A DNA stretch of 64,000 bases from Gymnogyps californianus (Eukaryota > Chordata > Aves > Accipitriformes > Cathartidae): assembly GCF_018139145.2 (NCBI RefSeq), contig NC_059481.1, positions 18,030,368 through 18,094,367 on the forward strand, given 5' to 3'. A model generated the notes under the pieces. It was not told the origin of the DNA. It saw only the letters and a program-made list of their open reading frames with translations, and ran no database searches. Position numbers and translations under genes: made by a program. The first letter of the stretch is position 1; each line of letters starts with the position of its first letter. Positions 12,169 to 24,700 of the stretch are shown here, in pieces.

Positions 12169-13378
12169 GTGAAAATTGTGTCTGGGCTAAGCTCTCGCAT
12201 CTGTTTTGGAAAGATTTGAATTGCTGTAGCACGGTCGCAAGAACAAAACCTATTTATGCATAAAATGCCAAACACGTGTAAATTCTGCGTATTTCCGTAT
12301 ATATTAAAAGGTTTGTTTGTGTTAACACGAAATTGCTTTCTGATCTAGTTTGCATCAGTAGTTCTGCTTTGTGCTTCAGAGTGGGGAAAATGATAGCTGT
12401 TGATGTTGCACAGTTCGCAGCACCTAAAGCTGAACGAGAGCCTTATTCTCTTCTTTGGGAAGGAAGAAACCAGGTCTAAATTAGTTGTTTAAAAAGTCTA
12501 TAGGATTTTAGAACAAAGGCCATTATTCTTTTTTTAAATAAAGGTGCCCTGTAATAAGGCTGAAATTCCGTATTTATTTTTATGGACTGATCGAAAACAT
12601 AGAATCGTAGAATGGTTTGGGTTGGAAGGGACCTTAAAGATCATCTAGTTCCAACCCCCCTGCCATGGGCAGGGACACCTTCCACTAGACCAGGCTGCTC
12701 AAAGCCCCATCCAGCCTGGCCTTGAACACTCCCAGGGATGGGGCATCCACAGCCTCTCTGGGCAACCTCTTCCAGCGCCTCACCACCCTCACAGTAAAGA
12801 GCTTCTTCCTTACATCTGATCTAAATCTACCCTCTTCCAGTTTAAAGCCATCACCCCTTGTCCTATCACTACCCTCCCTGATAAAGAGTCCCTCCCCATC
12901 TTTCCTGTAGGCCCCCTTTAAGTACTGGAAGGCCACTGTAAGGTCTCTCCGGAGCCTTCTCTCCTCCAGGCTAAACAACCTCAACTCTCTCAGCCTACAC
13001 AAAACATGTAGAGAAGAGGTTCAGTGTTTTGATTACATTCTCTCTGACCCTTTTCCTGAGACATTGCTATATTTTGAGAATCGAGGGGGAATGAAGGTAG
13101 GTTTGTGTCACTGTTTTATTTAGTTTTGGCATCAAGACGTGCTTTTTTTTTTCTTTTTCTTTTCTTCTAAGGGATGAGGAAAATCTGGAAGGTTTGCGTG
13201 TAATCAGAAAGCAGACAGGAGCTGGAGTGTGTCTCTGAAATAGAGGCTTTATTTGTAGTATGTGCCCTGACATGCATTTGTGGCTTAAATTATCCCTGTT
13301 TCTGAAGCAATAGTAGGATATTAGAGTGTTTGATTAAACTCCTCTTCTCGTCCCCTCCTCCCACTCCATATTTATCAG
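12169..13378 (+). other. MCTP2: Intron, 1.2 kb, with an antisense CR1
   Basis: The donor is gtgaaa and the acceptor tttatcag. A CR1 LINE 3' end in antisense orientation occupies 12598-12997, about a third of the intron. The remainder is unremarkable AT-rich sequence with a short T/C-rich run near 13143-13170. Confidence 0.88.
12598..12997 (-). repeat. CR1 LINE, 3'-end fragment (bird type)
   Basis: Read on the minus strand, this ends in the CR1 tail built on ATTCTATG (two copies, one with a substitution; 12598-12614 on the plus strand). It carries a nearly intact last part of ORF2: about 100 residues open from 13002 down to 12685, including RELRLFSLEERR, LTVAFQYLKGAY, DRTRGDGFKLEEGRF and the final APSLGVFKARLDGAL. 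These are signature motifs of the CR1 reverse-transcriptase C-terminus. The 5' end is truncated near 12997, as is usual for CR1. Few disruptions suggest a fairly young copy. Confidence 0.96.
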
Positions 13379-13498
13379 ATCTTATCAAGAAATGTTGATC
13401 GCCTGAAAAAAATCACCATGGCAATATGGAATACAATACAATTCCTTCGGAGCTGCTTTCTCTGGGAGTCCACGGTAAAGAGCGTGATAGCATTTGTG
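13379..13498 (+). CDS. MCTP2: MCTP2 coding exon: start of the first membrane region
   Basis: Forty codons, phase 0 at both ends; acceptor tttatcag and donor gtaagt. The product starts [17 protein letters not shown], continues through a W-containing amphipathic stretch with the paired cysteine context RSCFLWES, and ends in the hydrophobic SVIAFV that opens the first membrane segment. The membrane helix is completed by the next exon, which lies 23.4 kb downstream. The antisense open frame covering this exon is a shadow. Confidence 0.95.
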
Positions 13499-15817
13499 GT
13501 AAGTGGATTTCTTCTTTTATTGCATGAGGCTAAGTGATATAAGACCTTGAGTGTTACCGTGCCTTCCTCTCCACCGGCGTAAAGTCCTTTATTGTTTGCT
13601 GTTGTTGGTATTTTGTAGCTACGTGGCTGCAGGGCCGCAGGTTTCAAGGCAGCTTGGGCCACATTGGGCCTGATGAGCATGGAAATTAGACCTTCAGGAA
13701 TAGCCTTTTTTTGCTCGGTGCGGAGGTGTTCACCAGCTTGCACCGAGCACTGAGGATGCCCATGTCCGTGGTGGGTGATGCCACCCCGTAAAGGCTGTGA
13801 CAGTATGGTGACTCTGGATTTTATTTTTTTTTTTTCCCTAAACATGGCAACTGGGTGGTAGGAGAGGAGGGAGGTGGTGGCCAAGAGGATGATGCAGGCA
13901 GATGCCTTTGATTTGGGTGATGCAGTGAGCTGATGGGTCTTGTCCCTTCTATCTTCCATTGCAATGAGGCGGCACTTCACTACAGGTTATCAATGCCTGC
14001 TATGCCTGTGTCCCTACGGCACGTAAGCAGCTCTGCTGACGTTGCCTGTTGCAAATCTATTCTCTTGACAGTAATAATATATTGCTTAAAAAAAAAAAAA
14101 AAGGAAAAGGCTGGTCAGTGAGTTCTGCTGCGCTCTGCAAACAAAAAGCCAAGTTCTCCACCTGCCTGTCCCACTTTTCAGCTCTCTCCTTTTTCCTCTT
14201 GGTAGTAAACACTCCATTTGCAGTTTTCTTATAACCCACTCAGGCACAAAAAGGTTTTGCCTGCTCTTTATTCTGCGGTGTGACATTTTCTTCATGCTTG
14301 AAATGTTTGGCATGCCATTAAAGGTCGCAAAATCGTTTTGTGGTGGTCCAGCATGCAGAAAGAAAGTTTTTGAGTTGAGTGTTTATTAAGCAACATAACA
14401 GCCATATCTCCAAGATTTTCTCCCCCTTTTACTGTCTGTGAATTATAAGTCACTTAAATGTTCTTTTGAGGAAAACACTTCAGTGTATTTGCTGCAGATG
14501 AGTAAAGTAGACAATCCCTGATTGAAAGAAGCTCCAGAGCAAAGACAGAGGAGCTGTCTTTCACCCTGCAGGTTAGAGGGATGATTGGCATGTAAGAGTA
14601 GGTAGGATGAGAGGGTCTTTCTCTGTATTTTTTTTATTCCTGTTGCTCGAACCTTATTTAGATCATATCTAAAGTTAATGGTTCAAGAGCTGGTGGAGAG
14701 CAGAGCAGCTGGTACCTCACTGAAGCAGGTATGGCTGTGCAAGGGTGCTCTACAGTTGCGCACGAGGGAATCGGATGGTCATCCACACTGGGGCTGGAAA
14801 GGGAGGGACATATATAAAATCCCAGTGCCGATGTCCTACCATCACCGTACAGCAAGAATCTAAGCACATATTTAAGAGATTTACTCTTAAGAGATTTTGC
14901 ACCAAAATGCTTGTGAAGTTACGGCTGTGAAGTTCAGTTTTCTAGACTTAGGAGACGTTTGGAAGTGGTGGAGAGGCAGAAAAATAAGAAGGTGTGAAAG
15001 TGGGTCTACAGAAAAAGAAATGGATTGCTAGTGAAAAGGAGGATGAGCAGGTTACAAGTTACAGATTATTAACGTCTTTACTGGATACCATAATACTCCT
15101 GGTTTCCTGAAAGGAATAAAAATACATGACTCTGAGAATAATTACCACAGGTTTCTTCTACAAACCAAAAATTAAGTCTATCTGATTTTTTCCACATGGA
15201 AATAATTCAGCTCTGGCACTTAAAATGAAGTGCTAATTATGTATCTCTTTCTCACTATTTCCAGCGTGTGTTCATAGTATTGAAAATACGCACGCAGCAT
15301 GGTAGGTGCAGCATCCCTCCCTGCCCCAATCTGTATGTAAAATCCAGTCTTACCAGGTTAAATAAAATGTGTATCAAATATCGCATTTTTAAAATCATCA
15401 TTCCCCAGCAAGCAACATCTATATACCTTCAGTACCTGGCTTTGTATCAACTTAGCCTGTACCAGATTTGTTCTTATTGATGACCTGCTTGTGGCTGACA
15501 CTGAACACCAGAGGTGAGGAAGATGCACAAAGCTTCTCACCCATTTTTCAGCTGGGTTCGTGAAATCATGGCTGGCAGCTTAAGTGCCAGCCAGGCCCTC
15601 AAACCATAAAATGCCTTTTTACTTTTTTTTTTTTTTCCTTACAGGCGTCCCTTGGGCCACTGGAAATAACCATTGTGACCATATTCTACATATTCCACAT
15701 ATCTTCACTCTGATAGTCCTAGAGCTTGGGTGGTCCTTATGACCCCCCTCCCCTGTTGTATTGCCCTTGTTTCCCTCTACAGGTAGCCCATGCCCCTTCC
15801 TCCAAAGGGGGATAAAG

Positions 15818-15840
15818 GGAGGGAGGAGGAGGAGGAGGAA
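15818..15840 (+). repeat. GGA-rich microsatellite
   Basis: About five consecutive GGA units follow two GGGA units, giving a purine-only tract on the plus strand. Confidence 0.8.
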
Positions 15841-16301
15841 GGCAAGCAGACCATATAATCACGTGAACCTTGTTTTCTTAAGCAATCAGACAAAAACCAC
15901 CACCAGACAGAAGAAAATATTTGTAAGAGATCATCAGAGCATGGCAATAGGCGAGGATGTGGTATCTTCCACCTTCCTGTTTTAGTCTTTATTACAGTGC
16001 ACCTCCCTCCCCATTAGTGCTGACAGCTCGTGTGTGTGACAAGGACATTAGCTGCTACTTCTGGGTGTACAAGAGAAAAAGAGGGACAGATAAAGAGGGA
16101 GGAAACAGAGGACAGCACAGGCAGGACACACGTGAATGAGAAAAATGCTATCACTGTGTTTTCTCATTTGTAAAATACATAATCCCAAGCTAAATTTCTT
16201 TATTAGTTTGTAATGGTGAGAGGAGACAATCCAAGAACATATGCGTAGATTAATTTTTTGGGGCTAAAAAAATGAAATCATATTTTTCATCAGCATTCTG
16301 T

Positions 16302-16331
16302 GATTTTTAATCTGACGATTTTTAATCTGAG
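16302..16331 (+). repeat. 15-base direct tandem duplication
   Basis: The unit GATTTTTAATCTGAC occurs twice back to back. The second copy differs only in its last base (G instead of C). It looks like a single recent slippage or duplication event. Confidence 0.9.
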
Positions 16332-17339
16332 TTAATTGTATAGGCACAGAGGACACTGATCGGGCCTGCTCAGGCGCAAGTAAGATCAGAAATTTTTCAG
16401 GTTTAGAGGTTTTGGAAAGAGGGTTGAAAGGGAGGTGAGGTGAAAAGCAAAATTTCACTTTTGGTGCCATTTGCCCTGTGCACAAAGGGTTTGGTGCAAA
16501 TTGTGTTACACAAATTCTGGAAAAAAACATCCTGGGTCAGAGAAGAGAGTCACACGTAGGTTTTCTGGATTCTTTATACTGTACATTTCGTTGTTGGTCT
16601 GGTGTGAAAAATGGACACACATGTTTGTGTGTGCCTGGGAATATCAGGAATATTCTCCCATGTGGAAAATGTTGCCTGTAGAGTTAATAGTGTTCATATA
16701 CCAGGAGAGATCTTAGAAGACTTTGTTCGTGTGTTCTTCTCCATCAATTCAGGATTTGGGGGGATCTGTAGATTTTTAAGACCAAAAAGCTCTGCAGGCA
16801 TTCTACTCTTTGTTTGATTTTGATGTCATTATCTCTGTATTCAACCCGATATGTTGTGTTTTGACTGAAACATGCCTCTTAAAAGGGCTTTATTTTGAAG
16901 AAACCCAGAGACATACTCTAGTACATCCCTGTATGGTTCTGCTCGTGTGCCTGACACTCTTCCTATCCTACCCTGGACAATTTACTCCCAGTTTCCAGGG
17001 TGAAAGTTGTGTGTTTAACCTGGTTCTCATCACTCCTTCCTCTTGTCACACCTTTGTGCATTGAGACATCACTTCCATGCTGCATTACTGGTGTCCAAAA
17101 AGCTGGAGCTGCGTGGTGGAATGTGCCTAGGGGAATGTCTGCTCGCAAGTCGTCTTGTGTATCTGTGTGATTATAAGCTGTTCGGTTTTCCTACTCGTGC
17201 ATACGAAAACTTGTGTTCTTACCTTTCTGATGCGCTTTTAAACTAAATTTCTGGTCCTTCCTTCCACATGCCAACACCCCCTGCCTGCTCTGCTGCCCTT
17301 TCTTCCCTGGTCGTGGAAGTTAAGTCCATAATAACTGAA

Positions 17340-17580
17340 TCATTCTCACTGTACAATATGTATTTTAAAAATATTTTAAAAGTTAATTTTAGTCACAGAA
17401 TGATTTTCATGAGGAATTATGCATCATTGCACATTGTGCTTGTGATTTTATACAACATAATTACACCTTCTATTGACAGTTTTCTCTGCATTAATGGTAA
17501 TTATGTCATTTAATGAAATTACGGTAATTGCATTAAAAAAACCCTATAATCTGGTGCAAATTAAAAGGATATATTGACTG
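17340..17580. promoter_or_regulatory. TAAT-rich cluster, candidate noncoding regulatory element
   Basis: About ten ATTA/TAAT cores occur in 240 bases, including two palindromic TAATTA sites at 17458-17463 and 17498-17503 and ATTAAT, AATTATGCAT and TTAATGAAATTA contexts. The density is higher than in neighbouring intron sequence of similar base composition, and the block lacks recognisable repeats. Homeodomain proteins bind TAATTA-type cores, so enhancer activity is possible. This is inference from motif density only. Confidence 0.25.
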
Positions 17581-19417
17581 GAATTTTTACTATCATGTAT
17601 TTTTTTTTTAAAGTTTGCATGATAGTTGCAAGAGACGTTGACAGGATCAGGCAAACGATGGGAAACCAGCCACCGTAGCACCTCCGGTGTGACTGGCAGC
17701 GCTCGCTGCCGATTTGCTTTAGGGTCCCTGCACGCTCACCTATGCCAGCATGCTTCATTTTTACTGGCAGCGTGTCCCACTATATCAGGTTTAGGCTTCT
17801 TGCTAATCGAGGCTGCTGCCAGGGTGGGTACAGGTGGGAGCTGTTTTTCAGGCTCAGCCCTAGCTGGCAGCCTGGGCCAGCCAGGCAAGGAATGCAGCAT
17901 GCATAGGCAGTATTTATTTATTTTGCAGTGACATTGCAGTGTGTCTGATAATTATTTTATGATGGGTTCGTACTGGGAGGAAAGGAAGGAATGCGTGGTG
18001 ATGCAACGTAATGGGTTTGAAATGTGGAGTTTCTGGTCAAACTGACTGCAGCTATTTAATGGGGGGCAGCTGGGAAAATGACAGGCGTGGGATGATTTTG
18101 GAGCAGTTTGGGCTTCCCAAAAAGCCAGCTGATGCAAGAGTAGGGAAGCCCTGGGGTTTCTGGATGCCCAGCAGAGCTGCTGGGGGTTGTGGATGCAGCA
18201 GGAAACTCAAGCTTTTGAGCTCCTTGCTGCAGAGGTGGGATTTTGGCACCTTCTCCATTAAGATCTCTAAAGCTTTTTAAATCCAGAGAGAGCTGGAGGA
18301 TGCCCAGTTTTTTTTGCGCTGGCCTCTTGGACTGTGGGAACTGGAAGCCTGAGGAGTCACAGAGCAAGCTGGGTGAGGCTGCACGTATGTGTGTTACTGT
18401 GCCAGTTTGCTTCAGTCCTAATCTGGGATAGCAGCAGAGACACGGGTTAGACTCTGCAGCCCATGAACTTCTGGGCATCTCTACTGAGTGTGCCATTTAA
18501 CGTGCTGCCACTTAAGCTTGCTATATGGGAGCTGGATCTGAGCCCAGTTAAACTCATGTCATAGAGGAGACACCAACCATCTTATTAGACATGAACAATT
18601 TTTAATCCCTGTTGAGCTGGGCTATATTTATACTGATGACCTACAGGCAAAAGGCCATTAGCTTGTTGACAGTGTCCTCTGAAATTGCTAATTGCGTATC
18701 AGTAAGAGGGAGATGTTCTTTTCCCTCAGGAAGGATGTTAACTCAAAATCTAAGCCTTCTGGAGTTTACTTGGGGTAAATCTTTCATTCTGCATGTGGAC
18801 AAGTGTCTCCTGCGTGTTATGGTTAGGCTTTCCCAAACAAAACACAAAATGTTCCAGTCCTGTTTGTACTAAGCATAATTCAACCCTGGACATGACAATA
18901 TATGGGTAAAACTTCCAGTTTAACTCGTGCATTGTTTTGCAACACGGATATTTTTTTTTTCCTTGGTGGAAGGGGAGTTATGGATCGATAAAGGGAAATT
19001 CTTGGGACAGAAGTTTAACAGGGAACACGAGGAATCTGTGGAGAAGGGAGACCAGTAACAGCTATGAAATCCAAACAACTTAGGATAGAGACCGAGTCAC
19101 CAAGCATCTCTTGGACCCCTGGCCAACCAAGCAGAGGATAGAGGTTAATTTTAACTGAGGCTTTGCTTGCGATTTGCCAGTAGATGATAATAATTTGCTC
19201 TGCTATAGGGTGGGGAAGGAAGATGTGCTCTCACATGAGCTTCCCTAAAATCTTTCTTATTTTCCCCATGAATTGTCTGCTAATTTTGAACAAGCAGTTC
19301 CCTGATACAAAGCACAAACCACCCTGCCATGACTACATGTGTAACTGATGAGAAGGGTATAGTCTTTTTTCTCCCCTTTTTTTTCATCCTCATAGCTGAA
19401 GACAAAATATAAATCAT

Positions 19418-19440
19418 TGTTCCCAAACTGTTTGGGAACA
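19418..19440. repeat. Perfect inverted repeat, 10-base arms
   Basis: TGTTCCCAAA is followed by CTG and then its exact reverse complement TTTGGGAACA. The structure could fold as a short hairpin with a three-base loop or act as a dyad binding site. It is too short on its own to be a microRNA precursor. Confidence 0.85.
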
Positions 19441-21711
19441 GCATTAAAGTAATGGTAGATTAAAATGTCTCCACATTAAAAAGCTAAATAAAATGAATAG
19501 ATGTAATCCTAAAGAGAGAAGAATGAGTATTCTTCAAAGACTGAATAGGGAACTTGGAAAAAGAAAAAGCTTAAAAAAAAGAAAAAAGTATTAATGCAAA
19601 AGAGATGGTCTTTACTTCCACTTTACTGTAGAGCTTTTGCTAAGGGCTTTTCTCAGCCCATTTGCAGCTTGTGTTTTGCTACAGTTTTAAAGAAGCAGTC
19701 GGCAAAGGGACAAATGCAGTTCCTATTTAAATAGAGGAGCTGTAAAATAACAGTCTGGAACAAAAAATTTGTTCATATTTATGGCTAGAGCTAGTGCTGG
19801 AGGAGCAGTGAAAGGCAGGGTTTCAGGAATTTGACCTGGTAAGTAATTCTTCAGAGCCCCTAATATTTCCTCCCTTCTTTCTCTCCCTAAAACCCTGGCA
19901 CAGGCACATCTTCAAAATTATTGTCTTGAACTCCAGTGAAAAGGCTGGATCAGAGGTATGTTTTTATTTCGAGCTATTATATCCCAGTAAAAGCACTTTC
20001 CTAATGACGGAGGAAACGTTTACATCCTGCTTCCTCCACGCTGCTCATGGCAGCGCCTGTGAGAGTGCACCATTTGTGCATGCAAAGCCGTTAGGAGCAC
20101 GTTACCTGACACATGCAAGTAACTGCTCGGATGAGAAACAGGCTCCTCTAGGCAATTAAAGGAGATGGTTTTACCCTGCTCCCAGCAATTTTTACATTTC
20201 CAGTATTATTCTTCTGTGGTTGAGGGGAATACGATTTAAGCTTGAGATCTCAGGCTTTGCTTTGCTGCAGCAGTTAAAATTCCTGGAATAGCAACAGTGA
20301 TATTGATGATGCTGAGAGACACACAGCAAAGTAAACACATGTTATTTCCAGCTCTTTCAAAAATGCAAGAACAAACAAGGACAAAGTTAATAGGGAAATA
20401 ACCACTTAGAAGCTTGACAACATGATAAACAAGATTTAAAAAGCAAAGTTTGAAGCTTTGGAGTCGGGGTGAGATGGAGCTGAGCAGAGACCAGTACAAA
20501 TATCCCTTTTAACTTTGAAAAGGATAGCTGGTCTTATGTTGCCAGCTCAGAGGTTTCAGGGATTTGCTTTTTACCAGTGAAATGTTTCAAAATAAAAATA
20601 AAAACACAACTATGTTTTGCATCTGAGGAGTAATACTCATTTCCTATGGGCTTGCTTAACGAGGCACTTACCCTATATAGAGAGTCCCTTGCTTTCGGGG
20701 TTGGGGAGCTTCCTTTTAAATTAAGTCTATGCTGTGCTCATATTTTTGAGCAATAGTAGTGCTTTCTGTGCCGTGTACTCAAAACTTGCATGCATCACAT
20801 AGGAATGAGTCCCTCAGCCCTGGTAATGAGAGAGACCTAAATCACTGCCTCTCACTCTTTAATTGCATTACGTTGTTTATAATAAGCCTTTTAATACCTT
20901 GGTTGTGTGTGTGTTTAAACTTTATAGTCAAAGCATTCACGTAAAAGCCCAGTCCTGCCGGAGGATAAGCCCCTGTACAGCTGGTCAGCAGGAATGTGTA
21001 TGCAGGCATCCAGTAGAGAATTAAGACAATGAGAAAGAAATTCAGCTTTGGTGTAGTATATAGATGTAGCCCTAGAAGCTGCCTGCGTTAAGATACACAT
21101 ATCTAGCTATCTATCTGTCTCCAGAACTGGATTAGAAATATAGTTTTCATCTGTTTAGCTATCTAATGACAGCCCACAAAGCCAAGCCCAAATGTGCGAA
21201 CGTTTTATCTAATAAAAAAACCCAAAAAACCAAAAAACAAACCTAATGAAAAAGGGCTCTTTATAGCTAAAACCTGAACTAAATGCATCTGCAAACAGTT
21301 CTGACTGCCTTTCTACTCGAGTTGTGACCTGTTGGAGAACTCTGCTCGGTGCTTGCATTTCCAGCTAATTTGATATTGCCTTTTTTTGTGGTTGAAGCTT
21401 TGTCATTTGTTTCGAAGCTGTCATTTTTATTAGTCTCCCTGGCTGATCTTTTTGGGCTCTCGTCAGGTGGTGTATGTTCTCCATTGTCTGCCTGGTCTTG
21501 GCAAGCTGTAGGTCCTTTTATTGCCATATGACGTGGGCGTGCTTGCAGCAGTAGCCTGTAATTATACCCACCACAGGTGACAGTTACAAGAGAGCTTTGG
21601 TAATAATTTTAGCTGCCTGATCTGATGTTTACGAAGAGCGCACCCTCTTTGTGGTCTGGCTGGAGTTTGCTATATTGTTTTGTACTTTAGCTGTTTGATT
21701 TATGAAGCGCG

Positions 21712-21724
21712 CCCCCCCCCCCCC
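21712..21724 (+). repeat. Poly-C run
   Basis: Thirteen consecutive C follow a GCGCG context. Length calls in such runs are error-prone. Confidence 0.9.
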
Positions 21725-24700
21725 ATGTATGCTGTCTTGTGTCTTTTGAAGTTCTGAAGTTTTATAAGAGATTATTGTTGATCTTATGCTGTTTCGTACA
21801 TTTTCTATTTATTTTTGCATATCTTGTATTTATTTTGCTTTGTCTGGCAGGGTAAAATAGTACTCTTGCCTGTTGCTGGGTTTACTTATATATTTAACAT
21901 TGCTGAACTCCTGTTCCTAACCACTCGTTGGCAGATATGCTGTGTTCTCCTAGCTGTGAGACTAATCATAGATTAGCATTTAATTATGTTTTTTTTATCG
22001 TTGACTATTATTTAACTGTTTTATAAAAGATCAAATTTGCTATCTGTGAAGGCAGCACTGGTTCCTTTACTCTCGATGGAATTGCAAAACTTGCATATGC
22101 CAAAGGTGAATTTAGCTCATGATTCTTACTGTTACCTTACAGACCTACATCCTGATGTTAGGAATTTGCTACAAAAAACGTGGAAAAGACTGAAGTGCAC
22201 GCTGCTTGAAAGCTGGCTTTTCTTTTGTGGTGTATTTCTTTTTGTAGCTTTAGATTCTTTAGAGGAACTTCAGATTAAATATCTTGAGCATCTTCTGAAT
22301 TTGTGAGAAAGCAGTAATTTGTAATTCTTATCAATTGACTGGTAGGCTAAAAAACAAGAGGAATTTATTAGTAACTATTTGCTAGCTTATCTGGTCCTAA
22401 AGAGACGATATTCCATATCAGGATCCAGTCATTTTTATTTTCCCAATTTGCCTGTTGCCTTTCCTGAAAATTCACTTTATTCATAGATTAGAAATTGCAT
22501 AAACAAAGATGAAATTAGTATGCTAAGTTTAATGAATGCTGCATCTGTGTGAGACTCATTAAACAGAAGTGTGAGAGAGAAGCTACTTACCCACCACTAT
22601 TGGAAATACCAGAATTTGGGAAGCTTATGTGTAAAATTCCCAAAGTTTGGCATGGATTTGCATTATGCAAGCTGTATGGAAAAAGGCATACAGCTCAGCC
22701 CAAACAAACAAAAAGGTAGGAAGCCCATGGTATCTATTATGAAAAAGGTATGTATTAGGAAGTGAAGTTGTCATTAAAAGTAAAAATTCTTTTACTTAGT
22801 GTGCTCTCTTTTTCCCCAGAACCCCAGGTGTATTGATTTTCTTTCACTCAGGATCTGCTTGGTTTTGTCTCATTACTCGCATTACTTTGACCTGGCACCT
22901 CTTAGAAAGTACTTTAAAGCACTTAGTTTTACAGGAAGATTGTAGATGTTGACTGTTATCTCCCTTGTCATTGGTGGAGCAATCCTATCAGTATTTTGTG
23001 AGCTTTTTCCTTCTTTTTTTTTTTATTTTTAAAAAGGCAAATCCTTTATTTTTAACACAGGTGTAATCTTAGAACAGTGCATTCCCTTGAAATATATAGG
23101 CAGGTTGTTGGTTGTTTGGTTTTTTTTTTTTTTTTTCTAAAATAAGGGAATAAGTAGAGACATGTCTGTAGGTGGTTTAAATCCCTGTAACTCCATTAAC
23201 TTCAGCAAACCGATGTTATTTAACATCAGTTAAAAATCTCCATCCTCATTTTGGGGCAAATCCTGTGTGAAGAGGAGTAGCAGGTTTCCTGAAAAGGAGG
23301 GAAATCCTGTAGGTGGCGATGGACCCTCACGGATGAGCCAGCCCTGGCATTCAGGCTTTTGTCAGATTTTTCTGGCAGGTTTTCTTTCTTTTGCTTGAAC
23401 TATTTTATTTTTAATTTAATTCACCCGTTCTCTCAGCGCTAATCTAACACTAGTTGCAGAAATCTTGACAACTGGAAGAAATTTCCTATTTGAAGGTAAT
23501 GGAACATTTTGGTTTTATGATGGAGACAGATGCACCTTGAGGGGTTTCTCTTAAGGCATTCTACTTCTTGTGGGGCTTTTTTTTTTTTAAATAAGGAGTT
23601 GGATCCTTTATAAGATCTGAAATAAAGGGGGATTAGTGTAGAAGCTACAGAGCAAATACTTTTTTTTTTAAAAGCCTGTTCTTTTTTAGTTTTGCTTTTC
23701 TTCACTAACAACTAAGATGTGCTTTGACTTAGAGGTTAGTCTTAAGCAACCAGGAAGTTCTCGAGTTGTTTAAGGATAGCAATAATAATAAAAATACTCT
23801 AAATCAGGATATGTCCCTTCTACTTTTTTTTAGCATTCATTGGGAAATAAAGCTGGAGCAATGGGATGACTACAAAATCCCAGAAATTGGATTTAAAAAA
23901 AATCTGTACTATTAATTATTCATAAATTTGACTACTGCCACAGTAAAGAATTACACTGGTACCAATAGCATCCATGAAGTTTTGATCGCTTCCCCCACCA
24001 CTTCATGAAAATGAAATCTGTTATTCTTAATTGTGACATCCACACTGTAGTCAAGCTTAGCTTGGTTTTGGGTGGCTTTTTTTGTTTTAAAGGTAGTGTT
24101 GTGATTTTGAGAAGTGTTAATAAATATGTAAAACATGTAGTGTTTTGTACTAGTCTAATATGCTGATTTATTTTAGCCTTAACATTACCCATGTAAAGTC
24201 AGCATGTTTACTGAAAGATGAGTGTCATCTGTGAGCAAAAGTCTCCACTAAAACAGCCTTTATTTACTCTACTAGCTCAGGTTCAGAACTTTCTACTTGC
24301 TTTTTGGGAGAAGTTGCTGTCTTCTGTACTTTCCCTCAGCTTTCATCTTTTAATGAAACAGAGGAGCTGCACAGCTCTGTATCAAAGCCAATTGTCAACT
24401 TTCATTAGATGTAGTCTGTTGTTTGTTCAGATTAGAAATAACTGCATTACACTTTGACTTTGACGGCTTGTTTGTTTTTAAATATACTAGGTATATGTGA
24501 CCTTTTTGTCATTTGTGATGCACTTGGCTTGACAAATTTGAGATACCCATTTAAACAGCAGCAAAAACTATTTGTAATGCGGGTACTTCACAAAAGGCAC
24601 TTTTTGTAGGTCTAGAAAAGTAAAACAAAATCCTGCAGCTCATACAAAGCATTAATAGATTCATATAAAGTATTGTTAGCTAGCACTGTACCTCAAATAC

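Noticed and set aside
12722..12910. A plus-strand open frame with a plausible-looking Ser/Leu-rich peptide.
   Set aside because: It is the antisense shadow of the CR1 ORF2 fragment on the minus strand. The same shadow appears at 41146-41391 for the other CR1.
13375..13980. A 201-codon open frame on the minus strand over the 13379-13498 exon.
   Set aside because: It is the antisense shadow of a conserved exon extended into intron sequence. No family resemblance was seen.
14088..14102. A-rich runs (also near 26200, 39661 and 46502) considered as tails of processed pseudogenes.
   Set aside because: No coding-like sequence precedes any of them and no flanking target-site duplications were seen.
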